Assembly (NCBI GenBank): GCA_015680685.1 | Contig: MNCI01004037.1 | Span: 68,868-109,021, forward strand | Source: Gnetum montanum | Taxonomy: Eukaryota; Streptophyta; Gnetopsida; Gnetales; Gnetaceae | Reading direction: 5' to 3' | Length of the DNA: 40,154 bases | Shown here: piece after piece, positions 32,021 to 40,154 of the stretch | How positions within the stretch are numbered: the first letter of the stretch is position 1 | How the letters are laid out: each line of letters starts with the position of its first letter | Position numbers and translations under genes: made by a program | Notes under the pieces: generated by a model | Told to the model about the DNA's origin: nothing | The model's input: only the letters and a program-made list of their open reading frames with translations | The model's database searches: none

Positions 32021-32519
32021 AGCATATGTTTGGATTAATACCTATGATTTTATCATATGAGCAAGCAATGGTTGTTGGTCATCTATTTCCCACATTCAGC
32101 AACTTCTATTTCTATCCCTTTGTGAGCTCAATATTTATGATTAATGATTTTTAATTTTTCAAGAATACATGCTTAAGAAATTCCAATAATATTTTTAGCT
32201 TCAAGGGCTTTGGTTTAGACACTTTAGAAATTTCTAACTTCCCCCTAATTTATTTTTATTTCTTTTTTAAGTTCTATACCAAAATTTTGGTATCTTAGCT
32301 ACTCCACTTCATTCATCTTGTCAATGTAAGTACTTGTAAGAACTTTTATTAGTTCCATGCATATTAGAATTGGAGTAATCATCTTATGTTAACCACTATG
32401 TGCCCTCTTGTTTGGTCGTTGTTCTGTATAAGCATCTATGAAGGTTAACTAGTTCAAAATATATCTAGCATGCTATGATGACTATGCTTCTTATTACCCA
32501 AACCTTCTACATGTAGTTG

Positions 32520-32960
32520 CACCTTGTGTCATTGTATGTGATGCATGGAACTCTTTTGTTCTCTATCCTTCCATGTTGACTCTCCCTCTAAATTTTCAAG
32601 GATAGATCTCTAATTTTCATCTTGGCATTAATTGTGCCTAGCTAAGCTCTCCTCATGATGAAAGAAAAGTTTCCATTGTAATTATCCATATGGATTACCA
32701 AGAAATCAATAGGGTACGGCCAACCACTAATGGTGATCATAACATCTTCTATCATTTCCAAGGGAATAGTAATAGACTAGTCTGCAAGCTTCAACTTGAT
32801 GCTACATTTCTTTAACAATGGTAGGCTCCATGTCTTCTACATTTTTTGAGAAATCAAATTAATTCTGAAACATGAGTCTAGAAGAGCTTTGCAAGGTGAA
32901 TTTCCTATAATTTATAAGCAAATCAAGGGATTTCTTGGATCAATTCGTTTCCTAGAACCA
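32520..32960 (-). pseudogene. Protease of element C
   Basis: Minus strand: CKALLDSCFRINLIS, where the catalytic DSG reads DSC, and then a segment parallel to the element B protease (SLPLLKKCSIKLKLAD, PYPIDFLVIHMDN). Stops are present. The Gly-to-Cys change at the active site would be inactivating on its own. Confidence 0.75.
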
Positions 32961-33439
32961 TGTGAATTTTCATCCATATCCAAGTTTACTACTCAGGTGA
33001 CATTACATTATTGAGGCTATAGAGGGATTTCTCCTTACATTGACAAAGTAGGTGATAAGGAAATTAGGTCATGAGATTGAGAGTGTTATGAAGAATGAAG
33101 AGAATAAGTGGAAGGAGATTTAGTATGCGGAATGGTAGGTATGTGTTATTCTAGATGATAATAGTGATGAGCAGAGACATGAGTGGTAGAGTTGCTAGGT
33201 GATACAAGTTATTAGACATAATATCCATAAGAATCAAGTTGTCTATATGGGTATTGCTACCTTGATGGTGCATCCTCCACTACCATGAATTTTGTCACTA
33301 CTGGGAATACTTTTGAGATTGAGGTGAAGCCCCACTTGGATAATATTATAATTGGTGATAGAACTACTTGTATTTTCCTTGAAGATAAGACAACATCCTT
33401 GGAGCTTGCTTCTTAATGAGCTTTGAGTTTAATGCATAA

Positions 33440-35348
33440 GTCCTAAACTCCTACAAATGCGAGATGATTGGGTAATGACCTTTTAAATGTTCATATTGGC
33501 AAATGTCATAGTCATCATCATCTGACTTAGAGTCTTCAACCTCCTCCACTATAGCTATTTTTCCTTTGTGCTAGTAGTAGTTCTTCCTTACATCTCTTTT
33601 CTATCTTTTGTATTTATTCTTAGCCCTTCCTTGTCCTACTTTTTCCTTCATGATATGTAGTGCTATTTGAAACTTTTTGTTAATGAAGTCTTACATTTTA
33701 TCAACCTTTACCAATATTTCAATAACTAATTTTTGAATAGGCAAGATATTTCTCTATACTACCTTCTCTAATGTGGCTTCTTCAATAAGTTTATAGAGAC
33801 ATAACTCTTGTTTGCAAATTGAAAAATCCTTATTCTACTCCTCTCTACTTTATTTCTTCTTTAGTTCACCTTCTTCTTTTTCCACTTGGTCAATTAGCCT
33901 TTAGATCTAATGGGTTCTCATTTAAGATAATCTCCCTTGGGCATAGACCCCAATAGTCTCTCTTGTCTTGTTGTGGAGTCCATCTATGATATGATGTAGG
34001 TGCTCCCTTTGAGAAAAGCCATGATTTGGGAATTTGTGAAGAAGAAAATAGTATCTACCCAAAGCTACAGCAAGGAATGCATGGTTACCTTATCTTCACC
34101 CTTGGATTTACATCCTCCAATTGGACACCCTAGAGTATGTTTGATATTTTTCATTGAACAATTCCAACATTATACTCCATCTCTTGATAGATTATAGTTC
34201 CAAGAACCAATATCAACTTTTGACTTTTTTGTTGAGTATCATTGGAAATTTTTTTTGATTTTTCTATTCATTCTCAATATTTGCAAGGTGCAGGCATCAT
34301 GGAAGGCTTGTAAGTGATGTTGCAAGTCTACATTATAGCCTCCCTTAAACTTTGAGATATTGTTCATATCTAATCTTTTAATCCTACTATTTATTTGATA
34401 GCTAGTAGGGATGTAAAGTGCCTCTTGGATATTTATCATGCTTCTAGTAGCAAGTAACAGTTCAACATAATCATCCTGGTCCTTATGGTCTCCATTATGA
34501 CCATGTCTTTCTTGGCATTGCCTACTTCTCCTTCTTTCATAATGGTGCCCATCTTTTTATTCAAATTTATCTTTCCTTCTACCATCCTTGTAATGGTCCC
34601 TTCTATCATCTTTACCTTGACTATGATCATTTCCCCTCCTACCTTGACCACACTCACTCTTGTTAGAGCTTGATGATGAGACTAAAAAGGATGAGAGTGA
34701 AGAATTGGGAGATTTGTGTAGGCTTGCTCTTCTCTAATGATCATTTTGGTGTTCTCTTGCTTGCCTACTAGAAGATCTTAGCCTTAAGGTCTTCCTTGTT
34801 GTAGGTCTTATCATTCACTTGCCTTGTTTTCTTGCCAAAACTAAACATAATAAATGGTGGTTCATATCATCTCTAGTCAGGGGTGAAAGATTCTAGTGTC
34901 AAGACCTACTAATTGGTAATCAGTATCCTTCTTTTTTTTATTACAATGTTAGATGTATGGAAGCCCACTTTCCTTTGGAAGCCTTATAGTAAGCCTCCAT
35001 GAATTGGTTCTTATATAATTGTGACTCCATGGACCTATAATCTTTTAGGATTTCTTTAATTGCTTTGTAGTCCAGGGTTGCTACTTCAAGCCCTAGTCTC
35101 ATCAACACTACCATAAGTATTAATGGCACTATGTAATCAGGTGGTAACACAATGTTTTCCTCCAAGTCTCTCCGTTACATCTATTCATCTTGACAAAGTA
35201 TGAAGGTAAATTTTAGATGATAAGGATCTAGATGTTTGAAGACTATTTTGACTTCTTGTGACACATCATCCTTACTCCTTGTGGTTCTATCATGCATTTT
35301 AGTTGCATCATCAACAGGTGGGGAATCTACCCTGCTAGAAGAAGACAT
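33440..35348 (-). pseudogene. gag of element C
   Basis: Start MSSSSRVDSPPVDD at 35348, about 120 bases after the primer site, parallel to element B. Conserved pieces are FTFILCQDE, then NIVLPPDYIVP (frame 35165-34941), IQEALYIPTSY and MNNISKFKGGYNVDLQHHLQ (34439-34239), and a zinc-knuckle remnant near 33520-33475 reading DICQYEHLKGHY in which two Cys positions are Tyr. Numerous stops show it is older than gag of element B. Confidence 0.85.
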
Positions 35349-35467
35349 TGTTAATTCATAAGTGTGCCTTAGTATAAACTATTATTATTACTAGCAAATG
35401 ATAAATCATATTAGGTTCTATCAATGATTCTCAAATAATCCTAACTATCTAAAATACTAGCACCAAG

Positions 35468-35485
35468 TCCCTAGCCACAATGCTA
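35468..35485 (-). other. Decayed primer binding site of element C, tRNA-Asp type
   Basis: TCCCTAGCCACAATGCTA on the plus strand aligns with TCCCCGGCAACGATGCCA of element B, one base from the LTR. Confidence 0.75.
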
Positions 35486-35486
35486 A

Positions 35487-36334
35487 TAATGAGTGGCAAA
35501 GTAATCCTATGCCCAATCATATGAATCAAAAATGTTCACACAAGTTTTGTGGACTTAGGACTAGATGGATGCCTTAGAAAACCTAGTGTTAAGATGCTAA
35601 TTGTTATTTTTCAAATCACACTTATGTGGTTCAACTTAAATGATTAAGTGTGACTGAGGCATATGATTATATTTTTATTATTATTAAAATATTTAAAGTT
35701 ATTAAAATATTAACTTACTTAGTCTAAGTGCATAAGGTAAATCTAGTCTAGCCTAACATGGAGTATCCATTTCCGATTTACCATACATATCCTAAACATG
35801 TACTAATGTTGCTAGGTTACTAAGTGTTCCACCATTATGCATACCAAGTACTCCGCTAGTGGGATTACCAAGCATTAATACATTTATGCTTGGAAATCAG
35901 TTATATTCATGCAAATTGGCTAAGTGTGATGGGATAAAATATTTAAGTAATAGCATAAAAAGTAAATGAATGATTAAAGAAAATTTCAAAGTCAATAAAA
36001 ATGCTAATCCAAGTAGTGCAATGGATAGAAAAAAGCTCGATTTTATTGCCTCTAGGCAAGTGTGACCAAATACATCATGCACTCAAATAAAACTTTGTAC
36101 AATTCACTCAATCCATGTTTTGGGCACTCAAAAGATAAAACTACAAGAGACTACCTACCAAATGATCAAAGGGTGTCATAAATGTAGTGGGTAAATGCAT
36201 TTATATAGGCATTGATAGAGATTATGTCAATGTTTATGCATTGATGCATCCTAGTCCACTTCAATGTATATGCGTTGATGATGCTTCATTGATGCATACA
36301 TGTTAATGTAATTGATTGATTTATTATTCATTAG
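35487..36334 (-). mobile_element. 5' LTR of element C
   Basis: The end next to the primer site (TAATGAGTGGCAAAG on the plus strand) matches the element B LTR end TGATGAGTGGCGAGG. The body aligns with the LTR of element A on the opposite strand, including TTTTATTTGAGTGCATGATG. A TATA-like CTATATAAATG (minus, about 36215-36205) lies downstream of ATGCATCAATG-type palindromes. The outer boundary at about 36334 is approximate. Confidence 0.7.
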
Positions 36335-37700
36335 TGTTCATTACATACTTGGTCTAGCCTGACTTAATTTAAATTTTCACCTTAATCCCTCAAATAGTCC
36401 ATGAAAAGTATTATAACATACTAATAGAAGCGAGGTAACAACAAAGATGGCTTGACCACAATAACAATCTCTTAAGATGCTTAAGAAAAGAAGGAAAAGG
36501 GACTTTAAAAAAAGAGAGGGGTATGAGAATACTGAACATGGTTTTCTTGCAAGTTTATTGTGAAGGAAAATTCTTTATGTCTTGGTTCAATTCCAAGATT
36601 CTTGTGACTTAGTCTATTAAGGTTTGCAACAAAAATGCTAGGCATAAAAAATATAAAAATAGGGAAAGAAATAAAGAGGACCTAACTACAAGGTGTTGGA
36701 TTTATCACCAAGACTTTGTATCAAAATAGTAAACATGGAGTGAACCTATTCATCCATTGATAAGAGTTCAAAATGATGTAGGATTACTTCTAAAAATATA
36801 TTATAGGTAATTATAGGAGTAGGTTTGTTGATGACCAAAGCTAGTAGATTCACATTTCCAAGGTTTACCTACATAACAATATCCCCTCAAGTCTTGTCAG
36901 TAATCCGTAGATCTAGCAACATCATCTCACTCACAAAGTGCTCCACCTAGTTCATTACAAACTCCACCACCATTAAGATCCTAGCCTCATCTTCTTTACC
37001 TACGTTTTCTTCCATACCTTTAATTAGAAATATAGCGAACAAAAAACCTCCTTCTTGGCATGCAACTAGATGATCTTTGAAAGGTCACAAATACTTAACT
37101 AGTGAACAAAATGACATAGGTATTGGAGGTATTAGCTGAATCGAAATTCATGCATCTCCTTCTTCTAAGAGTTCTCTATATGCTAGTAAAGCCATTTGCA
37201 TAGTGTGTCTAGCTACTTTATGGAATCATCTTCATAGAGAGCATCATATAGGTTGTGTAAGACCTAGTAAACTAGTAAGTTCCACAGTCAGAACTCATAG
37301 CCTACTACTATCTCCATAAAGGATAATATCACATTTCATTTTAAGAAAAGCATCCTATGGATGCAAATTATATCAACCTAGGGCTCAACTTTCTAAAACA
37401 TGAGCACATCTTCTTTGAAAAGTGTATTGTCCTAAGTAGATTTAATGTGAACCACCTTGTTGTTTTTCATACCAAATAAGTACTTAAGCATGTGGATGTG
37501 GATGTATGCTTTATGATTATTGTATTGCATAGATGTGGATGCTAATATGTTATGTAGGAAAGAATTCCATGTGTACTAACATCAAGATTCATGATACCTA
37601 ATCCAAATTAATTAGAGATTCTTTATGGTTTACTATCAATCATGTTGTATTGACATATTTCCTCTTTTTAGGCATTATTGGTGTAGCTATACCTAGTGAT
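36335..37700. other. Unassigned sequence with a degenerate minus-strand reading
   Basis: Between about 37330 and 36900 the minus strand gives protein-like pieces with stops, such as VLHNLYDALYEDDSIK, MALLAYRELLEEGDA and LLIKGMEENVGKEDEAR-like and VEHFVSEMMLLDLRITDKT segments. I do not recognize the protein. The rest shows nothing supported. Confidence 0.35.
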
Positions 37701-38298
37701 AATGCATGAGTTGAATCAATCATGGAGTTTATGTTTTCTCTTTATGTTATAATACTGCTATGTGATAAGACATGGTAGTAGTTATTTTATACTTTTTCTA
37801 TTCAAATAACTATGGACTAAGGACATTATAGTCATGAGCATGGTTGAGTTGACTATGAGCTTATTATTGACTTGCCTTTAATTATGAGGTCATGAGTTCA
37901 ATTCTTATTTGTTGATACAACTAGCAATTCAACTATTAAGTTCATTTAATGTTAGCTTTAATAATATGAAATTTATTATTGGTGAGACCTTAATATTCTT
38001 CATGAGGTTATTATAGGATTTTGCTATGAATGATTCATGTTTAGATAGTTGTTATATACTATTACAATTTAAGAACTATATGTTAAAGATTTCTATTCCA
38101 TTTCTTAGTATAAGTTTGATGGCTAGGTTCTAATTGCATTAACACTTGTTTGAGGTCTTATCTTTTGTTATCATGGATTTTATGATGTGATCTCATTAGA
38201 GCCTTGTTTAATGTACCATTTCTATTTTTCCCAAGGTTTAGTTAGTTCTAACCCCACATAGTACCTTGCTAGACTTGTATAGATTAGGGAATGTTACA
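37700..38298 (+). mobile_element. Probable 5' LTR end of a second gypsy element
   Basis: The sequence before the primer site ends ATGTTACA, a plausible LTR end. The 5' boundary is not identified. A tRNA-like segment (37842-37905) with GGTTGAGTTGACTATGAGC and GGTCATGAGTTCAATTC lies inside it. Confidence 0.4.
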
Positions 38299-38301
38299 AG
38301 T

Positions 38302-38313
38302 TGATATTAGAGT
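38302..38313 (+). other. Decayed primer binding site, tRNA-iMet type
   Basis: TGATATTAGAGT differs from TGGTATCAGAGC at three positions, all transitions, and lies 45 bases before a gag-like ATG. Confidence 0.6.
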
Positions 38314-38356
38314 GTAAGTTTAATAAAAGCCTTACAGGTTGTGCTAACAATTGATA

Positions 38357-38925
38357 TGGCTAGCAAAAGAGGAAACAAGAGGAATGTGATTGTGAACACC
38401 CTTGATTCCAACAATGGGAAAAACAATATTGAACAAGGAAATGTAATGTTGAACAAGACTCCAATGGTATAAGAGGTACAAGTACTGCATAGTGATCATG
38501 AGATGACTTAGAAGTGTTTGCACATCTACTTAAGTTTTTAAGGTCACACATAGAGGCAATTAAAGAAGCAAGATTAATAGTAGGTAGTAATAGCGATTAT
38601 GGCACAATTAATGCTGGAGGATCTAGGTAGTTAATTAGTCATACCTTGACAGAGCAATTTGGATGTTTGGGTCCTCCTACCTTTATAGGCTCTAAAGATC
38701 CTTTTGTAGGAATGGATTAGCTAAGGGATGTCGGGAAGGCATTCCATGTAATGGAATGTACATTTGAGTAGTGGATTGTACTGTATTAGTTATAGGGGAC
38801 AACTAAGAAGTGGTGGTGGTTCAAGGAAAAGGTGAGGAGCTAGAAAAATCATGAGCTAAAATTAAAGGATTTTGAAATAACCTTGAAGGAGAGGTATGTC
38901 TCCAAAAAAATAATTGGATGAAGAT
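38357..38925 (+). pseudogene. gag remnant of a second gypsy lineage
   Basis: After the primer site, MASKRGNKRNVIVNTLDSNN starts a broken frame. Further on, GPPTFIGSKDPFVGMD, ECTFE, TTKKWWWFKEKVR and LKDFEITLKERYVSKK follow the standard plant gypsy gag pattern (PPTF.G..DP..A..WL, WW, F...F...Y.P). Stops replace several Trp/Gln positions. It differs clearly from gag of elements B and C. Confidence 0.75.
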
Positions 38926-39339
38926 TAATGAATTTATACTCTTTCTCCTAGAGTGCTCCACTTGCTTTTGGACTTAGTTCATGTGGCACAAAATTACACT
39001 TCTCCATGTGTGTACTGTTTCTTTCTTTCATGTGTTTTCTTCATGACACACTTCTTTCATTTTCATCATCAACTTGAGAAAGTCATACTTCTTACAAATT
39101 TCTTAACTTTTATGCAACTTGGATTTCATCATCTGTGGTACTTTTACTTACATTGTTATATATATTATGTCCATGGACTATTTTACTTTTGCTTCAATGG
39201 TTGTATTGTTCTGTGTTTAACTATCGTGTCTCTTCTTTAATTATTCTTATGATTGTTACAATGCACATAAACATCTTGGGCTATCATCTAACAAAGGCAA
39301 GATCTTAAAAGGTAACAAATGATCATGCCTCTTATATAG

Positions 39340-39735
39340 ATAAGAAATGTTATTTTTTTTAAGAGGCATTGGTACTCATGCCACTAAAGCGGAGGTTTCT
39401 TATAGTGATGATTTAAAATACATCTCTTAAAAAGAGTATTAAGGGATAGAGTGTAGCAGACCATTTGGTAGATCTACCAATATAAGATGAGAACATCATA
39501 GAAGAGGAATTTTTATGAGGCCATTCACTTGCTCTTTGCAAAAAAAGAAAGAGCCTTTGAAGTTATTTTTTTATTTTGATGGTTCCAAGAATACTTTACG
39601 AGTAGGAGCAAATGTAGTAATATCAAATCAAAATAAAAAGGTATATCCCTTGTTATTCAAACTAAACTTTCCCTATACAAACAAATTTGCAAACTATAAA
39701 GCCTTAATAAGAGGGTTGGATACTATTCTCTAAGC
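39340..39735 (+). pseudogene. RNase H end and additional RNase H (Tat type)
   Basis: The first part reads SVADHLVDLPI and ENIIEEEFL (about 39450-39515), the end of the standard RNase H plus connection. The frame at 39515-39733 then gives LFFYFDGSKNTLRVGANVVI, YPLLFKLNFPYTNKFANYKA and LIRGLD, the archaeal-like second RNase H of Tat elements, in which the usual sequence is FDGS...GAGAG...TNN.AEYEAL. Here the Glu is replaced by Lys or Asn. The stretch from gag (38925) to here is too short for a full protease and RT, so an internal deletion or two separate fragments are likely. Confidence 0.7.
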
Positions 39736-39787
39736 TTAGAATTTATGATATTCTCTACTTGAATATCCTTAATAAGAGGGTTGGATA
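39702..39787. repeat. 21-bp direct repeat in the additional RNase H
   Basis: CCTTAATAAGAGGGTTGGAT plus one base occurs perfectly at 39702-39722 and 39767-39787 (offset 65 bp). It is a local duplication that breaks the domain. Confidence 0.9.
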
Positions 39788-40154
39788 AAGTGAAAGGTCT
39801 ATTTGAATGCAAGGATAATCATCTCTAGTCATATGGAGTCCCCCTATCAATGCCAATAGGGATATTAATGCTCTGGCACACTAGCACATAGATTTTTATG
39901 GGTGTTTGCACATGCATCAAGGTTTTACCATATATGCACTTATCAACTATATCATATATGCATGGTCATAAAAACGCTCTACACCATTTATGCTAGTATG
40001 CAATAGTTTCTTCTCACAACAAAAAATTATTATTTCTACTCAAATTTAAAACTGATGAACTCTTCTAAAACTCATGAACTCTTCAAGATTCCAACACCGT
40101 GGTGTTTTTGATGAACATGGATATTACTAATATTGCTATTAATGGACCTTGGAT
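39788..40154. other. Unassigned right edge
   Basis: Nothing beyond AT-rich sequence is recognized. It may be the decayed continuation of the second gypsy element. Confidence 0.4.

Overview
This window looks like plant nuclear DNA, most likely from a large, repeat-rich genome such as a conifer or another gymnosperm. It is AT-rich, has one compact plant-type gene, and is otherwise filled with old, mutated LTR retrotransposons, SINE-like retroposons and low-complexity sequence. The species assignment is an inference from texture, not from a marker. Nothing bacterial or viral in layout is present, and no rRNA, CRISPR or operon structure is seen.

Only one apparently intact host gene is seen: an uninterrupted 314-codon reading frame on the minus strand at 14698-15642. 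It encodes a multi-pass membrane protein of the DUF716/TMEM45 family, with a strong start context, a candidate poly(A) signal and a tandemly duplicated segment upstream.

The left part (1-5098) is the 3' portion of a Ty3/gypsy element (A): RT/RNase H/integrase remnants, a long noncoding 3' internal region and a 3' LTR. A 98-bp perfect inverted repeat next to the only N (position 779) makes the orientation of 1-778 suspect. The segment 5099-14500 is mostly unassigned, with a short SINE (8266-8374) and a non-autonomous LTR-type repeat array (8386-11001). Between 16345 and 16985 there is a cluster of five tRNA-like SINE segments, followed by a poly(A)-tailed retroposon and a LINE-like fragment.

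The best-defined element is B (18505-25733, minus strand). It has two LTRs of 828 and 875 bp, a 5-bp target duplication (ACTAA on the plus strand), a tRNA-Asp-type primer site, a nearly readable gag and a protease domain, but no reverse transcriptase, RNase H or integrase. It is therefore a non-autonomous gag-bearing element of Athila/Tat type. It sits inside older sequence that includes a long unidentified minus-strand reading (about 25800-27750).

Element C (about 28000-36340, minus strand) is an older relative of A and B with gag, protease, RT, RNase H and a truncated integrase, preceded by its 5' LTR and primer site. A, B and C share the order pol (or its remnant), long T-rich noncoding region, LTR. 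The right end (about 37700-39790) holds plus-strand fragments of a different gypsy lineage with a tRNA-iMet-type primer site, gag and an additional RNase H domain of Tat type. Every retrotransposon gene seen carries stops or frameshifts.
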